Shown here: in pieces, positions 8,202 through 17,700 of the stretch | Layout of the letters: the number at the start of each line of letters is the position of its first letter | Position numbering within the stretch: the first letter of the stretch is position 1 | Assembly (NCBI RefSeq): GCF_002272015.1 | Contig: NZ_NPBY01000046.1 | Span: forward strand, 97,216 to 161,215 | DNA: 64,000 bases | Direction: 5' to 3' | Source: Paenibacillus campinasensis | GTDB taxonomy: Bacteria; Bacillota; Bacilli; Paenibacillales; Paenibacillaceae | Made by a program: the position numbers and the translations under genes | The notes under the pieces: generated by a model | What the model saw: the letters and a program-made list of their open reading frames with translations, nothing else | The model's database searches: none | Told to the model about the DNA's origin: nothing

Positions 8202-9338
8202 TTAAGGCTTCAATATGACTTTGATGCAGTTCTCTTTTTTGTTATCAAAAATATCATATCCGTGCTCGGCCTGTTCAAGCGGAAGACGATGCGTAATGAT
8301 GTCAGTGGGATCAAACTTGCCTTCCTTCATCATCTGGTAGAGCTCCGGCATGTAATGGATGACAGGCGCCTGGCCCATCTTCAGCGTGATGTTCCGTTCA
8401 AACAGATGTCCCAGCGGAAACATGTTGTACCTTAAACCGTACACGCCCACGAGCTGAATGGTGCCAAACTTTCTGACCACCTTGGATGCAATTTCAAAGG
8501 CGCCCAAGGATCCGCCCTGCAGCATCAATGCGGTCCCTACCTTTTCCAGCAGGTTCTTCTTGGCATCAAGCCCCACACAGTCGATCACCACATCCGCACC
8601 GCCGCGGGTGATCTCTTTCATATAGCCTTCGAAGTTGTCCCTTTCCTCAAAGTTGAACACCTCAACCTTGTTCGTCCGCTCGGCGTGCTGCAGGCGGTAG
8701 GGGATGTAGTCCACTGCAATGACCCGGGATGCGCCTTTCATCCAGGCGAATTTCTGGGTGAGCAGGCCGACCGGGCCGCAGCCGAGCACAATGACGGTAT
8801 CTCCTTTTTGGACGCCGGCACTCTCCACGCCCCACCACGCGGTCGGGACGATATCCGACAGGAACAGTAGTTTCTCGTCTTCCATTTCCGCATCCTCCGG
8901 CACCTTAAACGGCATGAAGTTGCCGTATGGCACACGCAGCAGCTCGGCCTGGCCGCCTGCAAACCCGCCGTAGGAATCCGAATAACCGAGATACCCGCCT
9001 GTATCCTTCGTTTCGTTGGCATGGTCACACTGGCTCTCCATGTGGTTTTGACAGAAGAAGCACTGACCGCACGCAACATTGAACGGGATGATGACCCGGT
9101 CGCCTTTCTTGACTTTGGTGACAGCTGGACCTACATCCTCAACAATCCCCATCGGTTCGTGGCCAATAATGTAATCGTCGCGCATCCTCGGAATTTCCCC
9201 GTTAAACAGATGCAAATCCGAGCCGCAAATCGCGGTAGAGGTGACTCGGACCAGAATATCATCCTTCGTTTCCAGTCTTGCATCCGGCACGTCCTTGACC
9301 TTGACGTTACGCTTCCCTTGATACGTTAGTGCTTTCAT
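8202..9338 (-). CDS. zinc-dependent alcohol dehydrogenase (formaldehyde-dehydrogenase-like MDR family)
   Basis: The 378-residue medium-chain dehydrogenase has catalytic zinc ligands Cys38 (AICGSD) and His60-Glu61 (GHEPMG). Structural zinc cysteines are at about 90, 93, 96 and 104 (CGQCFFC...C). The Rossmann motif [10 protein letters not shown] and FNFEERDN give the NAD(P) site. The insert after the structural zinc and the long length resemble glutathione-independent formaldehyde dehydrogenases, but the substrate is not determined. ATG 9338 has GAGGAG upstream; an upstream in-frame ATG at 9392 lacks one. It is monocistronic with a strong terminator. Confidence 0.9.
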   Translation of the reverse strand: MKALTYQGKRNVKVKDVPDARLETKDDILVRVTSTAICGSDLHLFNGEIPRMRDDYIIGHEPMGIVEDVGPAVTKVKKGDRVIIPFNVACGQCFFCQNHMESQCDHANETKDTGGYLGYSDSYGGFAGGQAELLRVPYGNFMPFKVPEDAEMEDEKLLFLSDIVPTAWWGVESAGVQKGDTVIVLGCGPVGLLTQKFAWMKGASRVIAVDYIPYRLQHAERTNKVEVFNFEERDNFEGYMKEITRGGADVVIDCVGLDAKKNLLEKVGTALMLQGGSLGAFEIASKVVRKFGTIQLVGVYGLRYNMFPLGHLFERNITLKMGQAPVIHYMPELYQMMKEGKFDPTDIITHRLPLEQAEHGYDIFDNKKENCIKVILKP

Positions 9339-9551
9339 GGTGTGATCACTCCTCGCTTCGAATGTTAGGTCTGTAATGAATGAGACGATCAAACAGCTGC
9401 GAGCATGTTGCCTGTACTATGGTATAAACCAGAATCCAGAACAATCTATCGGTTTCAACTGTATTTCTTCGATATTTCTATACCGGATGACCAGGATCGT
9501 CTATGAAAAAGAGGCGAGAGGCCGCCCCATCACGTTCTCCGCGAGGAACAA

Positions 9552-10502
9552 TCAGCTTAATCGCTTCCGTATGCAGGTTGCGACTTCTTCCGGCATCTTC
9601 CGGATCTGTACATCATCACCCAAAAACAACAGCCAGTTGGTGATCTCGGTCAATGCTTCGGAATCATCGACATGAATGTACGCGCTCAAGCTAGCCGAGG
9701 TCTGATATGGATTCGTATACGAAATTGAAAACTTGAAAGGGTGGTATTTTTTGAACTGGGCAATCGCTTTAGGCCCAAGATCCAGAACCAGGTTGCTCGT
9801 TTCTGCCTGCCGGCTTAATTGCTCCGCTATCTTTTTCTTGCTTTTTCTCCTTCTGCCCTGGTACGGTGTGACCTCCGTGAGATAATCGACAGGAAGAATC
9901 CGCTGCTGTTCTTCCTCCAGGTCAAAGGCTTCGATGAGCCAGACGCTCTTCTCACGATATAAGTGCAGCACATAGATCGGGTAGGACCTGATTTCGCTCT
10001 CGACTTCAACCGATACGAAGAGATGCCTGTCTGTCAAAAGCATTTTGATGAGGTTCTCCAGCATGGGATGGGGCAGATCCGACAGGTCGAGCAAGTCGGG
10101 ATGATGTGGATTGGTTCCTTCAAACATCAGGATCTGATTTAATAGAACCAGGTCGTCCTGCTGGTTTTGCGAAATCAGTCCGAGTAATTTCTCAGCCAAA
10201 GAATGACGGCTCTTTAAATAAGGAAGCTGCAGGTTTCTTGTAGCCATGAAGGCGATAAACAGCGCCTTGATCTCATTGTCGGTGAAACGGACGGTCGGGA
10301 GGACCGAGTTGTTCATGACAAAATAGCCGCCATCCCTCCCAACTTCCGCGACTAGCGGCATGCCCATTGCTTCAATTTCTCGGATGTCCCGGATTGCGGT
10401 GGAGCGCGAAATGTTGAATTCCCGCATGATTTCGGAAACCGTAAAACGGGCACGGTTATTGATATAGCGCATGATGGTGTTAATGCGTTCAACTTTTTTC
10501 AT
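9552..10502 (-). CDS. WYL-domain transcriptional regulator (YafY type)
   Basis: The 316-residue product has a DeoR-like helix-turn-helix at residues 1-60 (FTVSEIMREFNISRSTAIRDI), then a WYL effector domain (about 135-215; SYPIYVLHLYREKSVWLIEAFDL variant of the WYL core) and a C-terminal WCX-like part. Such regulators often control the gene transcribed away from them. Here the GyrI-like gene at 10612 is divergent with a 109-base shared promoter region. AGGAG precedes the ATG. No T-rich terminator is obvious downstream before 9338. Confidence 0.87.
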   Translation of the reverse strand: MKKVERINTIMRYINNRARFTVSEIMREFNISRSTAIRDIREIEAMGMPLVAEVGRDGGYFVMNNSVLPTVRFTDNEIKALFIAFMATRNLQLPYLKSRHSLAEKLLGLISQNQQDDLVLLNQILMFEGTNPHHPDLLDLSDLPHPMLENLIKMLLTDRHLFVSVEVESEIRSYPIYVLHLYREKSVWLIEAFDLEEEQQRILPVDYLTEVTPYQGRRRKSKKKIAEQLSRQAETSNLVLDLGPKAIAQFKKYHPFKFSISYTNPYQTSASLSAYIHVDDSEALTEITNWLLFLGDDVQIRKMPEEVATCIRKRLS

Positions 10503-10611
10503 GAGAGGCTCCTAAACAGTATCATTTTCTGACATGATTTAACGGTATTATAAACCTATCAGATGCACAGACCAAGCATTTGATCAATAAACGAAGAGAG
10601 AAGGGTTCATA

Positions 10612-11091
10612 ATGGCTACTTATACAATCGAGGAAAAAGACAGCTTTATCGTACTGGGCATCGGAACGGAGCTGAAAAGCGATTACACTGATTATGCCGG
10701 CATTAATAAGGAGAAGTCCGACTTCTGGCAAACGATTAAGGAGGATGGAAGGCTGGATAAGCTCAAGAGTGTCGCTGCCAACGACTACATTTTTGCCGTG
10801 AACGAGGCCGTCAATCACAAGATGATGTATTATGCCGGTGTCATGACTGATGCATCCTTGCCGGAAGCGACCCGGGTGATTCAATTCCCTAAGGGAGAAT
10901 ATCTGATCGTTAAAGGGGAAGCTCAGACAGGGGAAGAACTTAGCAACAAGCTTACAGGCATTGCCTTTGGACAGGCGCTGCCGGAAGCGCAGCATATCGC
11001 CTATGTTGGCGGACCTAACGCAGCGGTGGAGATGGGGCAGCACAACGGGGTGTTCTACGGGGAAATGTGGATTCCTGTTGTGAGAAAATAA
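10612..11091 (+). CDS. GyrI-like / effector-binding domain protein
   Basis: The 159-residue stand-alone protein resembles the GyrI-like (AraC effector-binding) fold. It has an N-terminal beta-strand, a long central helix region, and a C-terminal YVGGPNAAVEMGQHNGVFYGEMWIPV strand with the Glu typical of the ligand site (given here only to locate it, residues about 130-155). Stand-alone members bind hydrophobic small molecules, and some hydrolyse them. AGAGAGAAGG precedes the ATG. It is the first of three closely spaced genes and probably a target of the divergent WYL regulator. Confidence 0.72.
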   Translation: MATYTIEEKDSFIVLGIGTELKSDYTDYAGINKEKSDFWQTIKEDGRLDKLKSVAANDYIFAVNEAVNHKMMYYAGVMTDASLPEATRVIQFPKGEYLIVKGEAQTGEELSNKLTGIAFGQALPEAQHIAYVGGPNAAVEMGQHNGVFYGEMWIPVVRK

Positions 11092-11123
11092 AAAAAGTAA
11101 GCCACGGTATAGGAGGAATGAGG

Positions 11124-11600
11124 ATGGCTTATACGGTTGATTTTAAAAGCGTGTCTACGGTTGGTTTGGAATCATCCCCGGCAGCCGAGGCGCTTGCCGG
11201 TTTACGCGCAAACGAAGCCCGTTATTTCATGAATAAGTATAAGCATGAATTTACCGTTGTGCCTGCCAGCGAAAGCAAGGAAACCCTGACGTATGTAAAC
11301 CGGATTTTACAGGAAGAGCGGGGGATTGTGTTCTCGGCTGCTCCTCTGGAAACCTCATGTTTTCAGGTGGACAATATCAAATTTGCGTATGTCTTCTATG
11401 AGGATGGTCTTGCGCTTAATGTGATGTATACGGTGGATGATCCTAAGAAACGCGCGGTTGGCTTTAAGCTATCCGAAGGGATGGAGGTACCGCAGGAGCT
11501 GGAAGGGAAGTTTAAGTTTGCAAGGCAGAAATCGAAATTAGCCGGAACCATCCGGGGCTCGTTTTTTGTCATAAAGGGAGCATATGAAAGCGAAAATTAA
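11124..11600 (+). CDS. uncharacterised protein (phage-tail-like or accessory, unrecognised)
   Basis: I do not recognise this 158-residue protein. It is soluble, mixed alpha/beta, without a signal peptide or membrane segment. A central stretch (SCFQVDNIKFAYVFYEDG) suggests a beta-sheet core and the C-terminus ends in a Ser/Lys-rich strand. The second ATG (11124) is chosen because AGGAGG sits 7 bases upstream of it but only 1 base from the ATG at 11118. It follows the GyrI-like gene by 32 bases and precedes a small membrane protein by 12 bases, so the three are probably co-transcribed. The phage-tail suggestion is weak. Confidence 0.7.
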   Translation: MAYTVDFKSVSTVGLESSPAAEALAGLRANEARYFMNKYKHEFTVVPASESKETLTYVNRILQEERGIVFSAAPLETSCFQVDNIKFAYVFYEDGLALNVMYTVDDPKKRAVGFKLSEGMEVPQELEGKFKFARQKSKLAGTIRGSFFVIKGAYESEN

Positions 11601-11612
11601 AGGGGAACCTTC

Positions 11613-11822
11613 ATGAAGCTAGCATTCTATGTATCTCAAGGTTTTGGTCTTATGCTTATCGGCATGGGCGGATATCACCTGTTCAAGGCGAGGCAAATCA
11701 AAGGCATGGGGGCGCTGGGTGCCGGATTTCTAGGAGCAGCTGAATTTGGCCTCGGCGCACTGCTCATCATCATCTCTGTAATCGTATATTGGATCAGTAA
11801 ACGGAGAAAAAATCGCACTTGA
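11613..11822 (+). CDS. small two-helix membrane protein
   Basis: The 69-residue product has two hydrophobic segments (about 5-22 and 32-60) joined by a short basic loop, and a strongly basic tail (SKRRKNRT) that should stay in the cytoplasm. AAGGGGAA precedes the ATG. It is the last gene of the unit starting at 10612. No family was recognised. Confidence 0.65.
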   Translation: MKLAFYVSQGFGLMLIGMGGYHLFKARQIKGMGALGAGFLGAAEFGLGALLIIISVIVYWISKRRKNRT

Positions 11823-11929
11823 CCCTTCGGCATTCATTCGCAACAATAAAGTGAAGGGTGAAGCGGTTGCCCTTACTTCAATGAACTCATCCTTTCGAGC
11901 AGGTGGTTCCTTAAACGGAGGCGAAAGCC

Positions 11930-14524
11930 ATGAGAGTTACGACGGGCATTATGAAATACAAGCTGGAAATCCCGGTCCCCCGTAAACACTGGATAAATCG
12001 ATCGCAGCTTTACTCATCACTTGGAGGAGTGGCAACGCAGGGGATTACCTTGATTGTCGCTCCCGCCGGCAGTGGCAAAACGACGGCCATGACGCAAATC
12101 GTACACGGCAGCAAACAACGGATATCTTGGGTTTCGCTTGACGAGCATGATAACGATTTGCACCGATTTTGGCGATATCTCGTACATACGCTTCAACCAC
12201 ATCTGTCCGCAGGTGCCAGTGATCGGCTGCTGTCTATGCTTGCGGAATTTTCCGAGCATTCGGTTCGACCTTTTCTGGACCAATGCCTTAATGAGTTGTA
12301 TGAGGTGGCTGGTCCGATTAGCGTGGCGCTGGATGACTATCATCTGATCACACGTAACGAGATTCATGACAGCCTTAATTATTGGCTGGACCATCTGCCC
12401 TCTAGGATACAGGTTGTCATCGCATCACGCACCGAGCCTCCGCTGAAGGGACTGCAGACGTGGCACATCAGTGGAAAAATGCAAAGAATTGGAGCGCATC
12501 AGCTGGCATTTACGCCCGATCATGCTGAAGAGCTGTGCGTATCCGTTCTGGGTCGAGCTCTGCCCAGGGAGTGGGTGATCTCCCTCGTTGAACGTACGGA
12601 GGGCTGGGCTGCTGGGCTGCAGCTGGTATTGATCACACTGCTGCAGCGGCCGAGCGAGCAATGGACAGAATGGATTCGTTCTCAGGATATGGGCAAATAT
12701 ATTGACAACTACTTATTTCGTGAGGTATGGAGCGGACTGGACGAATCAACCCGGATTTTTGTGCTCGAGACGTCGGTTCTTAAGCGGTTCAACGCCCCGC
12801 TATGTGAAGCCGTAACGGGGATCACCGATTCCGAAGAGAAAATAAGCGATTTGCAGAGCAGAGACCTGTTCCTGCTTCCTGCCGGTGGAGATTATTATCG
12901 TTACCACCATCTGGCTGGCGATTTCTACGAAGCAATGCTCAGAAACCAATCCCCCGAGCGGTGGAACATCTTGAAACGCAAGGCATGCCATGCGTACGCA
13001 CGCATCGGATGGTACGAGGAGGCGGTTGATCTTGCATTCGAGGCCGAGGCGTATGATCTTGCAACCGGGTTACTGGATCAACATCTTCACGAATTGGTTA
13101 TGCGCGGCGAGTTCAGGCTCATTCAGGAATGGTTTGATCGTTTTCCGGAATCTTTCACGCTGCCAGGCAAGCTGCGACTGATCTGCGCTTTTGTCCGCAC
13201 ATTTACGGGCAAGTTTGACGATGCTCGCGATATGATGGCAGCAATGGAGGCGGAGCTGGACCACTCTTCCTCAAATGAAGAGCAGTTGGAAAATGTAAGC
13301 GGGCTGTTTTTTGTCAAAGCCAACCATGCGTTTCATTCCGGCCAGTTCCAGGATTGGTTTCGTTTTGCGGACTCCATCCAGCAACGCCTGCCGCAAGATC
13401 CGGTATTTTTTGAATTCAATTATAATCACAATCAACCTTTCGTCAGATATACAACCTTTGGCCTGAAAGGGGCTTTGACTGATACGACTTCAGCATTGGG
13501 GTGGCAAATCACATCGATTCTGGAACAGAATGGGTGGGGGGACTCGCTCATGTGTCAATATGTCCTGCAGGCGCTCGCGGAGGGCTACTATGAATGGAAC
13601 GAACTGGATCAGTGTAAAGAACTGCTGGACCGTATAACGGCCGGAAGCCGTTACTTAAATATTGCGGGGCTGTTCGTCCCGGTACGGCTGACGATGGCCA
13701 GACTAAGTCTTGTCAGAGGAGATCGTGCAGGGGCAAGAGCCACGATTGAACAGACCCTTGATCGATTGGAGGGAGCATCCAAGGGGGTATGGTGCCAACC
13801 GTTATGGACTGCTCTTGCGGATATGGATATCCAGGAGGGCGCTGTTGACCGCGCTGAGGCACGTATGAAGGACATGAATATTTCCCCTGATCAGCGGGTT
13901 CATCTTGGCTCAGTTCAAGAGACGCTCACGCTGGTCAGGCTGCTCATTGCCCAAAGGCGGATCGATGAATCCCGCAGCCTGCTGACACGACTGTTGCTCC
14001 AGGCTGAAGAATCCGGCATGGTCAACATTGCCGTATCCATCATGGTTCTCCAAGCTTGCGCAGATGTGGCTCAAGGGAAGAAGCAGGATGCATTCGAGCG
14101 AATATATCACGCCCTTGCGCGTGTCCAGCCATTCCGCTATATTCGCACCTTCGCGGATGAAGGAGTATGGCTTCTGGAATTGTTGGAGGAGATGCTGGCT
14201 GCTTCTGCATTTGATGATCAACCAGAACTGAAAACCTATGCTCGTACGCTGGCGGCCGTCCTGGATGCGGAATCAGCAGCTGTGAACTCGGGGCCTAACC
14301 CAACTGTAACCGGGCACTCCCTAACGCCCCAGGAAACCGAAGTTGTCAAGCTACTGCATTTAGGTTACACGAATCAAGACATCGCGGATGAGCTGGGATT
14401 AACACTCGGCACGGTTAAGGTATACTTAAACCGCATATATAGCAAGCTCGGCGTGCGCAGCCGAACCCAGGCTGTCCTCGCCACTACGCCAGCGCCTCCA
14501 GTTTCATCAATTACCCAGAAATAA
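11930..14524 (+). CDS. LuxR family regulator of the MalT (STAND ATPase) type
   Basis: The 864-residue protein has an N-terminal NTPase with Walker A APAGSGKTT (residues 45-53) and a Walker B-like ALDDYHLI near 130. A long helical TPR-like sensor region (about 350-780) and a C-terminal LuxR helix-turn-helix (SLTPQETEVVKLLHLGYTN onward, about 800-855) follow. Members of this class oligomerise on binding ATP and an inducer, then activate promoters. GGAGG lies 8 bases before the ATG. A terminator follows. Its target is not shown by sequence; the divergent-free position before the giant surface-protein gene makes that gene a candidate. Confidence 0.9.
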   Translation: MRVTTGIMKYKLEIPVPRKHWINRSQLYSSLGGVATQGITLIVAPAGSGKTTAMTQIVHGSKQRISWVSLDEHDNDLHRFWRYLVHTLQPHLSAGASDRLLSMLAEFSEHSVRPFLDQCLNELYEVAGPISVALDDYHLITRNEIHDSLNYWLDHLPSRIQVVIASRTEPPLKGLQTWHISGKMQRIGAHQLAFTPDHAEELCVSVLGRALPREWVISLVERTEGWAAGLQLVLITLLQRPSEQWTEWIRSQDMGKYIDNYLFREVWSGLDESTRIFVLETSVLKRFNAPLCEAVTGITDSEEKISDLQSRDLFLLPAGGDYYRYHHLAGDFYEAMLRNQSPERWNILKRKACHAYARIGWYEEAVDLAFEAEAYDLATGLLDQHLHELVMRGEFRLIQEWFDRFPESFTLPGKLRLICAFVRTFTGKFDDARDMMAAMEAELDHSSSNEEQLENVSGLFFVKANHAFHSGQFQDWFRFADSIQQRLPQDPVFFEFNYNHNQPFVRYTTFGLKGALTDTTSALGWQITSILEQNGWGDSLMCQYVLQALAEGYYEWNELDQCKELLDRITAGSRYLNIAGLFVPVRLTMARLSLVRGDRAGARATIEQTLDRLEGASKGVWCQPLWTALADMDIQEGAVDRAEARMKDMNISPDQRVHLGSVQETLTLVRLLIAQRRIDESRSLLTRLLLQAEESGMVNIAVSIMVLQACADVAQGKKQDAFERIYHALARVQPFRYIRTFADEGVWLLELLEEMLAASAFDDQPELKTYARTLAAVLDAESAAVNSGPNPTVTGHSLTPQETEVVKLLHLGYTNQDIADELGLTLGTVKVYLNRIYSKLGVRSRTQAVLATTPAPPVSSITQK

Positions 14525-14554
14525 AATTCATAAATATTCTATACTCTATTATCT

Positions 14555-14598
14555 AAGCCACGGCACAGGGATGCCAAACTTCCCGGAGCTGTGGCTTT
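14555..14598 (+). terminator. intrinsic terminator after the MalT-type regulator
   Basis: AAGCCACGGC pairs with GCTGTGGCTT across a 24-base loop; the downstream tail is TTTGTCGTG, moderately T-rich. Confidence 0.6.
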
Positions 14599-14758
14599 GT
14601 CGTGTCATCGTTACATTACATCCGAAAGTTAACTTTAGTTAATTGTTGGCATGCTGCTTCTTTGATAGTATGTCGAATAGGATCGGAAGGTGTAAGTGTT
14701 GAAACGCCTTTCAATCTCATTATAAGCCATAGCAATTATGATGAAGGGGAGGTTTTAT

Positions 14759-17700
14759 TTGCGGTTTCTACGTAAATCACTCGCTGTCTTGCTTGCATTC
14801 TTGCTGGTAATGACGCATATCCCGATTCCGGGCGCGTTCGCAGCTTCCGGCTTTCCCACAGCAGTAAGAGACGTTGGGGCAGGAAACGGCCACTCTATGT
14901 TTATCGATGGGGACGGGAACGTATGGGCATTAGGAAATAATGAATTTGGGCAATTGGGGAATGGAACAACCCGGAATTCGTCTCGTCCTGTGCAAGTCGC
15001 GAAATCAGATGGAGCTCCATTAACCGGCGCCAGACAGGTTGCCGGCGGTTTCAATTTCTCGGTTGCACTGCTTGATGACGGGACGGTATGGTCCTGGGGT
15101 CAAGGAAGCTATGGCAGACTCGGAAACGGCGCGACGGATAATAAAAGCGCAGCCGAACAAGTCACTCAGGCAGACGGTACGCCATTGCATCAGGTGCAAA
15201 GCATTGCGACAGGCAAGGCGCATACACTTGCCCTCAAAGAAGACGGGACCGTATGGGGCTGGGGAGAGAATGCCGGAGGTGTGTTAACCGATAACTCGCT
15301 TAACGGAACCGTTCAGCGCGCGGTGCAGCTCAAAGCTTCCAGCGGTTCTTATCTCACCAATGTAAAAGCCGTAGCCGCTGGTGAATATCACTCGATGGCT
15401 TTGAGGAATGACGGGACCGTATGGGCATGGGGAAACAACTTCTTTAATGGACTCGGTAATGGGTCAAGTACCGATTCGATCTATCCCGTGCAGGTGATCG
15501 ATGTCACGAATCAACCCCTGACTGGCATCATCCAGATTGCTCATCACCGCCTTGGAGGCCTTGCTTTGAAAGCAGACGGGAGCGTATGGAGCTGGGGCTA
15601 TAATGAAAATTACAACTTAGGTGTTGGCACTGGCATGAGTACGAGCAGCAAGGCGGTGCAAGTGCTGCAAACCGGTTCGGTGCCGCTTACGGATGTCGCG
15701 CAGCTGGGCGGCGGTGATCGACTGAGCATGGTGATTAAGAAGGACGGTTCCGTCTGGTGGTGGGGGTTGCAGAACAACGGTTATTCTGTCGCCACGCGCT
15801 TCCTTGAAGATGGTGAACGGATTACAGGCGGAGACCTTCACAGCCTTATTGTCAAAAAGGACGGAACGCTCTGGGGCCATGGCTGGACCGTCAGCGGAGA
15901 ACTGGGAATATCCTCAAGTTCTCTAAACAAGTATTACACTAACCCTGTACAGGTCTACCCGGCTACCTCACGAATGTACTCGAGCTCAAGCCTGCTTGAT
16001 GCAGACGGCACCAGTAAAGCAAGAATCACAGTAACTCTCTATGATGGCAGCAACTTGTCCATCGGCAGGAGCGAGGGAACGGTTGAACTTCATACTTCCC
16101 TCGGCGAGATCGGGCCCGTAACCGATCATGGAGACGGAAGGTATAGCGCCGATCTAACATCATCGAACACAGCGGGCACTGCGGTCATTACAGGAACCTT
16201 AAACGGATATCCCATACCGGTTGCTTTAAATGTCATTATGGTACCGCTGCCGCCTTCCATCGACCATTCCACGGTGACGGCTAGTCCCTCTTCCATAACC
16301 GCAGATGGACGAAGCACAGCCACGATTACGGTACAACTGAAGGATGCCAGCGGCACCGTGGTTAACGATAGACGACACGCAGTCCAGCTCGCAACGACAG
16401 CAGGAGCGCTTGGGAACGTACAATACGACGGAAATGGTACGTACATGGCGACATTAACTTCACCAACGACAGTAGGCCTGGCTGAGATTACAGCTTCCGT
16501 AAACGGTGCTGCGATCCGTCAAACGGCGACGGTTCAATACGTGGCTGGGTCTGCTTCGGCAGACATGTCAAGGATCGAGACTGGCGCCGGCAATATTGTT
16601 GTTGGTATGGGAAGCACGATGGTTACCGTCCATTTGAAAGATGCCTATGGCAATCCGCTGGAGACGGGCGGCGATACGGTCCAGCTTTATGCTTCCAGCG
16701 GAACCTTAGGGGCTGTTAGGGATCACGGCAATGGAACCTATACCAGCATGCTTAATGCAAGCACGACGGCCGGGACGTCAACGGTTCGTGCTGAAGTGAA
16801 TGGGATGCCTCTGAATGATTCCGCTCAGGTTGTATTCGTACCTGGCAGGGCCTCGAGCCAAACTTCAGAACTGACCGCAGAGCTGGGAGAAATCACAGCG
16901 GACGGCAGCGACTCAACAATCATCCACTTGCAGATGAAGGATGCGTTTCATAATCTTCTGGACTCCGGAGGGAGCTATGTCGTGCTGAACACAACGGCTG
17001 GGGTGCTCAGCCCGGTGCAGGATCATCAGGATGGTACATATACAGCTGTTCTGACTGCGGGTACCAAGGTTGGTATCGCAGAAATAACCGGCAGTATGAA
17101 TGGATTACCCCTCCTGAGCACTGTACAGGTTCAGCTGCTCCCGGGGCCTCCTGCAGCAAGTACGTCTACATTGTCGGTCGATCGTAGTATGGTATCTACG
17201 GATGACGGAATTGCAGAAGTGACGATACAGCTAAAGGATGCGTTCGGTAATGAATTGACAACCGATAGCGGAAGGATCCAGTTGGCCTCCACCCTCGGGA
17301 CTCTTACCGAGCCTGTCTATACAGGTCATGGACGATATACGTCGCAGATTCGCTCGCGCCAAGCGGGCAAGGCTACCATTACTGCAACGATTAACGATAC
17401 CAAGCTGGCTGCCGAAGCAGAGGTTGAATTCATTCCGGGTAAAGCTTCGCTCGCAGCTTCCACTATCGTTAGCGATCGGGAACGATTAACTGCAAATGGC
17501 ACGGAGACGGCACAGATTACACTGCAGCTAAAGGACGACTCAGGCAATCCAATTGTCGACGAACAAGCATTGCCTGCAGTTGAGCTTAACAGCTCTTTAG
17601 GCAGCCTATCTGCCCCGGTCTATGAAGGAGAGGGCCGATTTACCGCCCGATTAACGTCAACCCAGACAGGTCTGGCAACAGTTACTGCCCGGATTGACGG

